From Pseudomonas simiae (GTDB taxonomy: Bacteria > Pseudomonadota > Gammaproteobacteria > Pseudomonadales > Pseudomonadaceae), in NCBI RefSeq assembly GCF_900111895.1, contig NZ_FOKB01000001.1:248001-312000 (forward strand): DNA of 64,000 bases, read 5' to 3'. Positions 10,501-17,715 of this stretch are shown one piece after another. The notes under the pieces were generated by a model that saw only the letters and a list, made by a program, of their open reading frames with translations, was not told the origin of the DNA and did not search any database. The translations under genes and the position numbers were made by a program. How positions within the stretch are numbered: the stretch's first letter is position 1; each line of letters begins with the position of its first letter.

Positions 10501-11419
10501 CTTTGCCGAGGCCAGCCAGGCCGCGCTGGCAGTGCCGCAAACCGCGAAAAGCCAACAGCCGGTTGAAGCCAAGGTGTTTGCGGCGGTGGCGGAAAAGACC
10601 CAGCAGAAGATCGCCGGGCTGTCGATGACGGTGTATCCGGCGTTGGTGGAAGAAGGCGGCACGGTCAAAGAGGGGCGCTTCTCCACCGCTGCCGAAGCTG
10701 AATTCCAACATCGCCGCGCCTTGCAACGCCTGCTGATGCAGCAGTTGGCAGAACCGGCAAAATTCCTGCGCGGCAAATTGCCGGGCTTGACTGAGCTGGG
10801 CCTGATGTACCGCGAGCTGGGCCGCATCGATGCGTTGGTAGAAGACATCCTGCTGGCCAGCCTCGACACCTGCGTACTCGAAGGCGAAACCAACCTGCCG
10901 CGTGATGGTGCCGGTCTGGCTGCCTTGGCCGAGCGCAAGCGCGGCAGTTGGACCGAACACGCCGAGCGCCTGGCGCGCTTGACCCTGGATGTGCTGAAAC
11001 TGTGGCACGGCCTGCAAAAACGCTTCAAAGGCAAGATCGACCTCGCCCAAGCCGTGGCGCTGAACGACATCAAGCAGCAACTGAGCCACCTGGTGTACCC
11101 AGGTTTCGTGCGGGAAACCCCGGCGCACTGGTTCAAGGAGTTGCCGCGTTACCTCAAGGCCATCGAGTTGCGCCTGGAGAAACTGCCGAGCCAGGTGCAA
11201 AAGGACCGGGTGTGGAGCGGCGAACTGGCCGGCTTGTGGACGCACTACGAAAACCGTCTGAAAAAGCATGCCCAGGAAGGCAAGCGCGATCCTCAGCTGG
11301 AGCTCTATCGCTGGTGGTTGGAGGAATACCGGGTGTCGTTGTTTGCTCAGCAACTGGGCACCAAAGTGCCGATTTCCGACAAGCGCCTGAGTAAACAGTG
11401 GAGTTTGGTGGAGGCCTGA
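7508..11419 (+). CDS. hrpA: ATP-dependent RNA helicase HrpA (DEAH box)
   Basis: 1303 residues, close to the 1300 of E. coli HrpA. This DEAH-box helicase acts in mRNA processing and in rescuing stalled ribosomes. Walker A GETGSGKTTQ starts at residue 95 with the lysine at 101. The Walker B box DEAH is at 192-195. SATID follows (motif III), then TNVAETSLT (motif V) and QRKGRCGR (motif VI). Downstream are the winged-helix/ratchet region and an OB-fold, then a long C-terminal extension specific to bacterial HrpA. All motifs are intact. It follows aceK by 70 bases and is followed by a REP hairpin. Confidence 0.96.
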   Translation: MTDQAPAIDQLLNNLDHAMLADRHRLRRQLLELRKKPDEEKLAQWVARMQASCAQVTARRASLPVIRYDDSLPIAAKRDEIKEALNKHQVLIIAGETGSGKTTQLPKICLEIGRGQFGLIGHTQPRRIAARSVASRVAEELATPLGALVGYQVRFEDQSDSNTLIKLMTDGILLAETQNDRYLERYDTIIVDEAHERSLNIDFLLGYLKTLLPRRPDLKVIITSATIDLERFSKHFDDAPIVEVSGRTFPVDTWYRPLTLEQDEEGNRVEDDLTVDQAILATLDEIAAYERSERRSPGDVLVFLPGEREIRDAAEMLRKAQLKHTEILPLYARLSPAEQQRIFQSHPGRRVVLATNVAETSLTVPGIRYVIDSGTARISRYSYRAKVQRLPIEAISQASANQRKGRCGRVEPGICVRLYSEEDFIGRPEFTDPEILRTNLAAVILQMLHLRLGEITDFPFIEPPDGKAISDGFNLLQELSAVDRNSQLTPLGRQLARLPVDPRMGRMLLEAAKLGSLQEVLIVASAMSIQDPRERPPERQQAADQAHAQWKDPDSDFAGLVNLWRGFEEQRQELTASPLRNWCRKNFLNYLRLREWRDSHRQLSLICRDMQLTVNKEPADFPKLHKAVLSGLLSQIGQKTEDGDYLGARQRRFWIHPSSGIGKKRPQWLMTAELVETTKLYARMVAKIDADWIEPLAGHLIKKNHFEPHWEKKRGQVVAFEQITLFGLIVVGRRPVHYGPIDPVVSRELFIREGLVRGEIQSRAKCLTANQQLLEQLDELEAKARRRDILADEETLYAFYDARLPAEIHQTATFDSWYKINSQKDPQLLIMREEDVLAREASEVTAAHYPDTLHLGDLELALSYHFEPNHPRDGVTLRVPAPLLPALPPERLEWLVPGVIEAKCIALVRNLPKALRKNFVPVPDFVKAALQRIEFGQGSLPQALGRELLRMTGARVSDEAWAEAAQQVESHLKMNLEVVDGQGKFLGEGRDLAELTARFAEASQAALAVPQTAKSQQPVEAKVFAAVAEKTQQKIAGLSMTVYPALVEEGGTVKEGRFSTAAEAEFQHRRALQRLLMQQLAEPAKFLRGKLPGLTELGLMYRELGRIDALVEDILLASLDTCVLEGETNLPRDGAGLAALAERKRGSWTEHAERLARLTLDVLKLWHGLQKRFKGKIDLAQAVALNDIKQQLSHLVYPGFVRETPAHWFKELPRYLKAIELRLEKLPSQVQKDRVWSGELAGLWTHYENRLKKHAQEGKRDPQLELYRWWLEEYRVSLFAQQLGTKVPISDKRLSKQWSLVEA

Positions 11420-11454
11420 GATCGTTCCCGGTCTCAAGGACGACGCAGGTCCAA

Positions 11455-11543
11455 TGTGGGAGTGGGCTTGCTCGCGAAGGCGGTGTGTCAGCCATACATG
11501 TAGCGACTGACACACCGCCTTCGCGAGCAAGCTCGCCCCCACA
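11455..11543. repeat. REP hairpin (GGGCTTGCTCGCGAA type)
   Basis: An inverted pair of REP sequences with arms of about 36 bases (TGTGGGAGTGGGCTTGCTCG and onward, matched by the inverted copy ending CCCCCACA) around a short loop. The palindromic core is typical of P. fluorescens-group intergenic REP elements. It lies 36 bases after hrpA and can form a strong hairpin in the hrpA mRNA 3' end. Confidence 0.9.
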
Positions 11544-11719
11544 CTCGATTTAGGGTGCTCCGGTGAATGCAGTGTTTATTGGGGATATGGCGCCAAAACC
11601 CTGGGTTTGTGGCAAACTTCGCGGTTATAAATGCCGGGATCGTCGTGAAGGGCTGCGACGCGATGGAATAAAGCGATGCCAGTTTGATGTCCGCTGGGCG
11701 GGATCGAACTACTTATAGT

Positions 11720-11737
11720 TTGGTACGACGGTACCAA
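11720..11737. promoter_or_regulatory. Perfect 18-bp palindrome upstream of fabH2, candidate operator
   Basis: TTGGTAC-GACG-GTACCAA: two perfect 7-base arms around 4 bases, ending 33 bases before the GTG start of the ketoacyl synthase gene. Size and symmetry resemble operators of TetR-family regulators, several of which control fatty-acid genes in Pseudomonas (for example PsrA, DesT), but the arms do not match the PsrA consensus as I know it. No regulator gene lies next to it. Confidence 0.55.
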
Positions 11738-11770
11738 TATCTTCTGCCTGACAGATTTAGAGGAACGACC

Positions 11771-12892
11771 GTGCATAACGTCGTCATCAGCGGCACTGGC
11801 CTGTACACCCCGGCCAACAGCATCTCCAACGAAGAGCTGGTGCAGTCTTTCAATGCCTACGTGCATCAGTTCAACAGCGACAACGCCGCCGCCATCGAGC
11901 GCGGTGACGTGCAGCCGCTGACTGAATCCAGCGCAGCCTTCATCGAAAAAGCCTCGGGCATCAAGAGCCGCTTTGTGATGGACAAGGACGGCATTCTCGA
12001 CCCGCAGCGCATGGCCCCACGCCTTCCCGAGCGCAGCAACGACGAATGGTCGGTGCTCTGCCAGATGGCCGTCGGCGCCGCCGAACAAGCCCTGCAACGC
12101 GCGGGCAAGACCGCCGCCGACATCGACGGGGTGATCGTCGCCTGCTCCAACTTGCAACGTGCCTACCCGGCCATCGCCATTGAAGTCCAGGAGGCCCTGG
12201 GTATCGAAGGTTTTGGTTTTGACATGAACGTGGCGTGTTCCTCGGCCACCTTCGGCATCCAGAACGCGGCCAACAGCATCCAGCTGGGCCAGGCGCGGGC
12301 GATCTTGATGGTCAACCCGGAAGTCTGCACCGGCCACCTGAATTTCCGCGACCGCGACAGCCACTTCATCTTTGGTGACGCGGCAACGGCCGTGGTGCTG
12401 GAGCGCGCCGACCTGGCGACTTCCGAGCATCAGTTCGACGTGGTGAGCACCAAGCTGCTGACCAAGTTCTCCAATAACATCCGCAACAACTTCGGCTTCC
12501 TCAACCGCGCCGCGGAAGAAGGCATCGGCGCGCCGGACAAGCTGTTCGTGCAGGAAGGCCGCAAGGTGTTCCGCGACGTGTGCCCGATGGTGGCCGAGCT
12601 GATCGGTGTGCATTTGGAAGAAAACCAGCTGAACGTGGCCGATGTGAAGCGCTTCTGGCTGCACCAGGCCAACCTGAGCATGAACCACCTGATCGTGAAG
12701 AAACTGCTGGGCCGCGAAGCCTCGGTGGAAGAAGCGCCGGTGATCCTCGATACTTACGCCAATACCAGTTCGGCGGGCTCGGTGATCGCCTTCCACACCT
12801 ATCAGGATGATTTGCCCAAGGGCTCCGTGGCGGTGCTCAGCTCGTTTGGCGCGGGCTATTCGATCGGTAGCGTGATCCTGCGCAAACGCTAA
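11771..12892 (+). CDS. fabH2: Beta-ketoacyl-ACP synthase III (FabH2-like)
   Basis: 373 residues from a GTG preceded by AGAGGAACG; upstream codons in frame are not supported. The thiolase-fold condensing-enzyme triad is complete: C156 in VACSSATFG, H298 in WLHQANLSMN and N331 in YANTSSAGS. FabH enzymes condense an acyl-CoA with malonyl-ACP to begin fatty-acid synthesis. Length and neighbourhood (followed by an ECF sigma factor and a small zinc protein) match P. aeruginosa PA3286, reported to take medium-chain acyl-CoA from beta-oxidation into fatty-acid synthesis. The identification with PA3286 rests on that context and family, not on an alignment. A perfect palindrome lies just upstream and may control it. 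Confidence 0.87.
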   Translation: MHNVVISGTGLYTPANSISNEELVQSFNAYVHQFNSDNAAAIERGDVQPLTESSAAFIEKASGIKSRFVMDKDGILDPQRMAPRLPERSNDEWSVLCQMAVGAAEQALQRAGKTAADIDGVIVACSNLQRAYPAIAIEVQEALGIEGFGFDMNVACSSATFGIQNAANSIQLGQARAILMVNPEVCTGHLNFRDRDSHFIFGDAATAVVLERADLATSEHQFDVVSTKLLTKFSNNIRNNFGFLNRAAEEGIGAPDKLFVQEGRKVFRDVCPMVAELIGVHLEENQLNVADVKRFWLHQANLSMNHLIVKKLLGREASVEEAPVILDTYANTSSAGSVIAFHTYQDDLPKGSVAVLSSFGAGYSIGSVILRKR

Positions 12893-12909
12893 GACAATCG
12901 AGGTCTTGA

Positions 12910-13524
12910 ATGGCAGCAGCGGACGATGCGCACCTGCTTGAACGGCTGCTCAAGGGTGAGCAGCGGGCCTACAAGGAACTGGTCACCACCTACCAAAGCG
13001 CCATGCGGGCGGTGGCCTACGCCATCGTCGGCCAGCGTCACGCCGACGAAGTCGTGCAGGACGCCTGGCTGTCGGTGGTGCGCAACCTGGCCAAGTTCGA
13101 AGGGCGTTCCAGCCTCAAGACCTGGCTGCTGACCATCACCGCCAACGCCGCCAAGGGGCGCTACAAGCAGAATCGTCGCGAAGTGTTGCTCGACGACCTG
13201 CCTTCGCCCCACGGTACCCTTGGTGATGACCGTTTCTCCCCCGATGATGGTCACTGGGCCGTTGCCCCCTACGCCTGGCACCAGGACACCCCGGAAGCCC
13301 TGCTGACCGAGGATGAACTGCGCAAATGCCTGGAGCATACGTTGCTGAGCTTGTCTGAGTTGCAAAGCAGCGTGCTGGTGTTGCGTGAGCGCCAGGGGCT
13401 GGAGTTGGAAGAGATTTGTAATCTTCTGACGCTGTCGCTCTCCAATGTCCGTGTGCTGTTGCATCGAGCGCGGCTTAAAGTCTTCGCCACGGTGGAGCAT
13501 TTTGAGGAAACGGGCGAATGTTGA
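12910..13524 (+). CDS. ECF-type RNA polymerase sigma factor
   Basis: 204 residues. Sigma region 2 covers about residues 10-95 (AYAIVGQRHADEVVQDAWLS, then FEGRSSLKTWLLTITANAA) and region 4 about 135-195 (LSELQSSVLVLRERQGLELE, then a helix-turn-helix ending in VRVLLHRARLK). There is no region 1 or 3, as expected for ECF factors. It starts 17 bases after fabH2 and overlaps the next gene, a zinc-type anti-sigma candidate, so the three form an operon. The arrangement matches PA3286-PA3285-PA3284 of P. aeruginosa. The promoters it reads are unknown. Confidence 0.92.
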   Translation: MAAADDAHLLERLLKGEQRAYKELVTTYQSAMRAVAYAIVGQRHADEVVQDAWLSVVRNLAKFEGRSSLKTWLLTITANAAKGRYKQNRREVLLDDLPSPHGTLGDDRFSPDDGHWAVAPYAWHQDTPEALLTEDELRKCLEHTLLSLSELQSSVLVLRERQGLELEEICNLLTLSLSNVRVLLHRARLKVFATVEHFEETGEC

Positions 13525-13763
13525 CCTGTAAAGAACAAGTGGCACGTTCCAGTGACTATCTCGATGGGCAATTGACCTTTCGCGAGCGTCTGCTGGTGCG
13601 TCATCACTTGATGTTCTGCCCGAACTGTCGCCGGTTTATCCGCCAGATGCGCCTGATGCAGGCGACGCTGAAGATCATGCCGGATGAGCCGGTAGAGGGT
13701 GTGGAGGCCTTGGCGCAGCGTCTGGCTGACGAGCGGCTCAAGCATCACAAAGACGGGGAATAA
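13518..13763 (+). CDS. Small zinc-finger (ZAS-like) anti-sigma factor
   Basis: 81 residues, overlapping the sigma gene by 7 bases, a strong sign of translational coupling. HHLMFCPNC contains the His-x3-Cys-x2-Cys core of the zinc-associated anti-sigma (ZAS) fold, with a further cysteine near the N-terminus (CKEQ). No transmembrane segment is visible, so if it is an anti-sigma factor it is soluble and might sense redox or metal through its cysteines. The role is inferred from motif and position; it would bind the sigma factor encoded just before it. Confidence 0.82.
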   Translation: MLTCKEQVARSSDYLDGQLTFRERLLVRHHLMFCPNCRRFIRQMRLMQATLKIMPDEPVEGVEALAQRLADERLKHHKDGE

Positions 13764-13870
13764 GCAGGCTCGCGTGGGTAGAGCGAACGGATGATGGGGA
13801 GCGATCCACCCACGCAAGACGGGTTCTGCCACCTCGGGCCGTCCTGGCCCAAGGTTTTCAACACTGAGCG

Positions 13871-15193
13871 TTAGAACTTGGCTTCTGCATCGAGCTGCAG
13901 GGTGTTGGTGTTCGCATCACGCTGGGTGCGGCTGGCGTAGTCGGCCTTGGTCAGGAAGTAGGTGGCACCGAGAGCGAAGTTCTTGTCGATGTCGTAGCTG
14001 ACCTTCATCTTATGCCCGCGCGAACCGGTGGTGCCGTTGGCGAAGTCCGAGTCGGTGAAGGCACCCACCACGGCATTACGTTGAATGTCGCGGTAGTTGT
14101 AATCCAGGTTGAACCCGAACACCTTGGACTTGGCGCCGATCAGCCAGGCGGTGTCCTGGTCGGTCACGGCATCGTTGTTTTTTACGTACTGGCCGTAGAA
14201 CGCCAGCGGTACTGCCAGGCCGCCGATGTCGGCTTGGGCAAAACCTTCATACAAACGGAACTGGTTGTCGGCCGAGTTACCGTTGACCGCCAGTGCGCAA
14301 GGCGTGGTGGTGGTTGTGCAACGGCTGTCCTTGTCGTTCTGGTAGGCGTAGACGCTGCCGCCCAGGGTCATTTTTAGGTTGTCGGTGACCGAAAAGCGCG
14401 TCCCCAACTGGCCTGAGGTCAGGCGCAGGTCGTGGCGGAATTGCACGCCGTCGCCGTCGACGTTGTCCTTGAGGTTGTAGTTACCGAGGCTGCCGAACAG
14501 CTCGGCACTGCTGCCCAGTGGGTATTTGTAAGTCAGGGCCAGGCCTTCAGGGTTGATGTCGCTATCCCAGATGACGTCGCCCATGCTCACCCACGGTTGC
14601 AGCATTTTGCCGCCGATCACGTGCAGGTTCTTGATCTGGTCCGGGTGATAGTCGATGTAGCCGAGGTCCAGCCAGATCGACTTCTTGTCGAAGTAGTTGT
14701 CCTGGTCCTGGTTGGTCGAACGAGCATCGTCGCTGCTGCCGGTGGCAATGCGGATGCCCGTGTCGACTTGCGAGTTGATCTCGGTGTAGGCGCCCAGGCG
14801 GGCACGGATGCGCTGACGGTCCTTGTCGCGGCCGCCATTGTTGGATTCGCCCTGGATCTTCACGGTTTCCTGGCGGAAACGTACGTCACCCTTGAACTGA
14901 GTCTTAGCCGCCCAGGCCAGCTTCTGGTCGAAGCTGCTCAGCTCGTTGGTTTTCTTCGCGGTGGCCGCGATCTGTTCGTTGGTCTCTTGTTGAGCTTGCC
15001 GTGCGATCTGCTGTTCTTTCTGGTCTTTGGCCAGTTCGCTTTGCAGTTCGGTGTACTGCGCTGCGGTGATCTGGCCGTTGGCCTTGAGCATGTCGAGCAA
15101 TTTAGCGTCGACTGCAGCGTTGGCTGGAACGCTCAGGGCCAGTAACAGGCCGCCGCACAGAACCGCCGCAGTTTTAGTGGAAGCAAGACGCAT
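13871..15193 (-). CDS. Putative outer-membrane porin (Porin_5 type)
   Basis: 440 residues from the ATG at 15193. A signal peptide ends at about residue 26 (…LALSVPANA-AVDAK). It is followed by a short coiled-coil segment rich in Gln, Lys and Glu (about 27-85) and then alternating amphipathic strands of a beta-barrel ending in a C-terminal Phe (LDAEAKF), the usual outer-membrane insertion signal. This layout matches the pseudomonad 'putative porin' family. The frame is open 15 codons upstream, but only the inner start gives a proper signal peptide. The substrate is unknown. It is a single gene, divergent from the acetyltransferase-like gene after it. Confidence 0.87.
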   Translation of the reverse strand: MRLASTKTAAVLCGGLLLALSVPANAAVDAKLLDMLKANGQITAAQYTELQSELAKDQKEQQIARQAQQETNEQIAATAKKTNELSSFDQKLAWAAKTQFKGDVRFRQETVKIQGESNNGGRDKDRQRIRARLGAYTEINSQVDTGIRIATGSSDDARSTNQDQDNYFDKKSIWLDLGYIDYHPDQIKNLHVIGGKMLQPWVSMGDVIWDSDINPEGLALTYKYPLGSSAELFGSLGNYNLKDNVDGDGVQFRHDLRLTSGQLGTRFSVTDNLKMTLGGSVYAYQNDKDSRCTTTTTPCALAVNGNSADNQFRLYEGFAQADIGGLAVPLAFYGQYVKNNDAVTDQDTAWLIGAKSKVFGFNLDYNYRDIQRNAVVGAFTDSDFANGTTGSRGHKMKVSYDIDKNFALGATYFLTKADYASRTQRDANTNTLQLDAEAKF

Positions 15194-15476
15194 ATCAATC
15201 TCCGAAAGTGAGGAGGGATGGCTAACCATCCAGGACACAACCGACCGATGACGGACGGAAAAGTAGCCGCCGGGTAGAACCAGGCGCTCTAAAAACAGGC
15301 GTCAGTATCACGATCGTTTATGACGGAGCAGTGGCGAAGTGATGTCATCTAGATGACAAATTTTTCATGTTTGGAACTATTGGTTTAGTGCCTTGTCGCG
15401 CGAAACGGGGGTGTGCCAAGGCCGGCAATCAGCGATACTCGCCAGGCTTTCACGCCCCAAACCAGTGAGGATGCCG

Positions 15477-16601
15477 ATGCCGTTGCAACGCCTGGACAGC
15501 CTGTCCGAAATCGCCCCGCAAACCTGGGACGCACTGGTGCCACAGGCCCAGCCGTTCGTGCGGCACGCGTTCCTGAGCGCATTGGAAGACAGCGCCAGCC
15601 TGGGCCCGCAATCGGGTTGGCAGCCGGAGCATTTGTTGCATTGGGAGGGCGATCGGCTGGTGGCGGCGCTGCCCAGTTACCGCAAGTGGCATTCCTACGG
15701 CGAATATGTGTTTGATCACGGTTGGGCGGATGCCTGCGAGCGGGCTGGCATTGAGTACTACCCTAAGTTGCTGACTGCCGTGCCTTTCAGTCCGGTCAGT
15801 GGGCCACGCCTGCTGGCGGCGAGTGCAGACGAGGGTTTCGAACTGCTGAAAAGCCTGCCGGGTTACCTGGAAATTGAAGGCCTCTCCAGTGCTCACATCA
15901 ACTTCACTGACGAGCTGGCCGACGCCGCGCTGGCCCAACATCCGGGCTGGCTGCAGCGCCTGGGTTGTCAGTTTCACTGGCAGAACCGGGGTTACCGCGA
16001 CTTCCAGGACTTTCTCGATGCGCTGAGTTCGCGCAAGCGCAAACAGATGCGCAAAGAGCGCGAACAAGTGGCGGGGCAGGGCATCGACTTCGAGTGGCTG
16101 CGCGGCCACGAACTGAGCGAGGCGCAGTGGGATTTTGTCTACGCCTGCTACGCCAACACCTACGCTATCCGCCGGCAATCGCCCTACCTGACTCGCGCGT
16201 TCTTCAGCCTGCTGGCCGAGCGCATGCCCGAAGCGATCCGCGTGGTACTGGCCAAACAAGGCGCACGCCCGGTGGCCATGGCCTTCAGCCTGATCGGCGG
16301 CGACAGTTTCTACGGTCGCTACTGGGGCTGCCTGGCGGAGTTCGACCGCCTGCATTTCGAAACCTGTTTCTATCAAGGTATGGACTACGCCATTGCCCAC
16401 GGCCTGCAACGCTTCGACGCGGGGGCCCAGGGTGAGCACAAGTTGATTCGCGGGTTTGAGCCGGTGATTACACGGTCATGGCACTACCTGCGCCATCCGG
16501 GTTTGAAGAATGCCGTGGAGGATTTCCTCGAGCGCGAGCGGGTGGGGATCGTGGCGTATGCCGAGGAGGCGAGGACGGCCCTGCCTTATCGGCAGGTGTA
16601 A
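15477..16601 (+). CDS. GNAT/FemAB-like protein, DUF482 family
   Basis: 374 residues. It belongs to the DUF482 (peptidogalycan biosysnthesis-type, FemAB-like) family: two GNAT folds, with the family signatures GPRLL (about 123-127), RKRKQMRKEREQV and FYGRYWGC, and the C-terminal GAQGEHKLIRGFEP. The exact reaction is not known; relatives transfer aminoacyl groups or are called N-acetyltransferases. Two ATGs lie close together (15471 and 15477). GTGAGG touches the first, so the second is better spaced. It is a single gene bounded by a divergent porin and a REP hairpin. Confidence 0.85.
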   Translation: MPLQRLDSLSEIAPQTWDALVPQAQPFVRHAFLSALEDSASLGPQSGWQPEHLLHWEGDRLVAALPSYRKWHSYGEYVFDHGWADACERAGIEYYPKLLTAVPFSPVSGPRLLAASADEGFELLKSLPGYLEIEGLSSAHINFTDELADAALAQHPGWLQRLGCQFHWQNRGYRDFQDFLDALSSRKRKQMRKEREQVAGQGIDFEWLRGHELSEAQWDFVYACYANTYAIRRQSPYLTRAFFSLLAERMPEAIRVVLAKQGARPVAMAFSLIGGDSFYGRYWGCLAEFDRLHFETCFYQGMDYAIAHGLQRFDAGAQGEHKLIRGFEPVITRSWHYLRHPGLKNAVEDFLERERVGIVAYAEEARTALPYRQV

Positions 16602-16615
16602 CGCTCGGGGCCCCG

Positions 16616-16715
16616 CTGTAGGAGCGTGCTTGCTCGCGAAGAACCAAGACCCCACGTAAAACCAGACCGCCCGCGTTATCCTTGACGTTTTTCGTGAGCA
16701 CGCTCGCTCCTGCAG
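16616..16715. repeat. REP hairpin (GTAGGAGCG type)
   Basis: CTGTAGGAGCGTGCTTGCTC on the left is matched by GAGCACGCTCGCTCCTGCAG on the right, with a loop of about 60 bases. It lies between two convergent genes (the DUF482 gene and aqpZ) and could form a hairpin in either transcript. Confidence 0.85.
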
Positions 16716-16721
16716 AGTGGG

Positions 16722-17423
16722 CTAGGTCGGTTCCTCCTTGCCCAGCCAGCGGTAGGTGACACCACCGATTACCGCGCCCAGGATCGGCGCGAGCCAGAAC
16801 ATCCACAATTGCTGGATCGCCCACCCGCCGACGATCAGGGCCGGACCGGTACTGCGGGCCGGGTTGACCGAGGTGTTGGTCACGGGAATGGAGATCAAGT
16901 GGATGAGTGTCAGCGCCAGGCCGATGGCGATGGGCGCAAGGCCCGGCGGTGCACGGCGGTCGGTGGCGCCGAGGATGATCACCACGAACATGGCGGTCAT
17001 TACCAGCTCACAGACAAACCCCGCCACCATCGAATAACCGCCGGGCGAGTGCTCGCCATAGCCGTTGGACGCCAGGCCCGACGCCAGTTCAAACCCCGGT
17101 TTACCACTGGCAATGAAATACAGCAGCGCAGCGGCGATCGTACCGCCGACCACCTGCGCCACGATGTACGCCGGCAGTTCCCTGGCCGGAAACCGTCCGC
17201 CCACGACCAGCCCTACCGACACCGCCGGGTTGAGGTGACAACCGCTGATATGCCCGATGGCGAACGCCATGGTCAGCACCGTGAGCCCGAATGCCAGGGA
17301 CACGCCCAACAACCCGATCCCGACTGCAGGAAACGCTGCGGCCAACACCGCACTCCCGCAACCGCCCAACACCAACCAAAACGTACCTAACCCCTCTGTG
17401 ATTGAACGCTTGAACAAAGACAT
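16722..17423 (-). CDS. aqpZ: Aquaporin Z
   Basis: 233 residues, the usual length for bacterial aquaporins. Six membrane segments and both Asn-Pro-Ala half-helices are present: [10 protein letters not shown] (about 62-71) and [11 protein letters not shown] (about 188-198), the latter with the conserved filter arginine. Such channels let water cross the inner membrane rapidly. Context does not add a function: a REP hairpin follows it and another lies upstream. Annotation as AqpZ rather than a glycerol facilitator rests on NPA/NPARS and the lack of the extra loops of GlpF. Confidence 0.95.
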   Translation of the reverse strand: MSLFKRSITEGLGTFWLVLGGCGSAVLAAAFPAVGIGLLGVSLAFGLTVLTMAFAIGHISGCHLNPAVSVGLVVGGRFPARELPAYIVAQVVGGTIAAALLYFIASGKPGFELASGLASNGYGEHSPGGYSMVAGFVCELVMTAMFVVIILGATDRRAPPGLAPIAIGLALTLIHLISIPVTNTSVNPARSTGPALIVGGWAIQQLWMFWLAPILGAVIGGVTYRWLGKEEPT

Positions 17424-17595
17424 GCAACCCGTCCTTGATAGATTGTTCTACCGGATCTGTAAATCAGTGATGCTCCCTGCAGATTTACTTCAGCGCCCGT
17501 CTGGGCACTGCACTGATTACAGCACGGTTGCGGCACAAATCCAGGGCATGAAAAAGCGCCAGGGTCCGATGAGTTCGCAAGCCTGGCGCTGAGCG

Positions 17596-17689
17596 AATGT
17601 GGGAGCGGGCTTGCTCGCGAATGCGGAGTGTCAGTCACTGGATGTCTTGACTGATCCAACGCATTCGCGAGCAAGCCCGCTCCCACATT
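17596..17689. repeat. REP hairpin (GGGAGCGGGCTTGCTCGCGAA type)
   Basis: A perfect 30-base inverted repeat (AATGTGGGAGCGGGCTTGCT and onward) around a 34-base centre, the cleanest REP pair in the window. It lies 27 bases beyond the end of the ABC exporter gene on the minus strand and about 170 bases upstream of aqpZ. Confidence 0.93.
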
Positions 17690-17715
17690 TTTGATTGTGT
17701 ATAAGCTCGGAATTG

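Noticed and set aside
9284..11542. 752-codon open frame antisense to hrpA
   Set aside because: Same explanation; its sequence is His/Gln/Leu-rich and it covers the conserved hrpA codons in a shadow frame.
13771..13815. Hairpin GCGTGGG…CCCACGC after the anti-sigma gene
   Set aside because: The stem is fair but no U-run follows, so I do not call a terminator.
11455..17689. Repeated hairpins that might be taken for a CRISPR array
   Set aside because: They are isolated inverted repeats of REP type, not direct repeats with regular spacers, and no cas genes are present.
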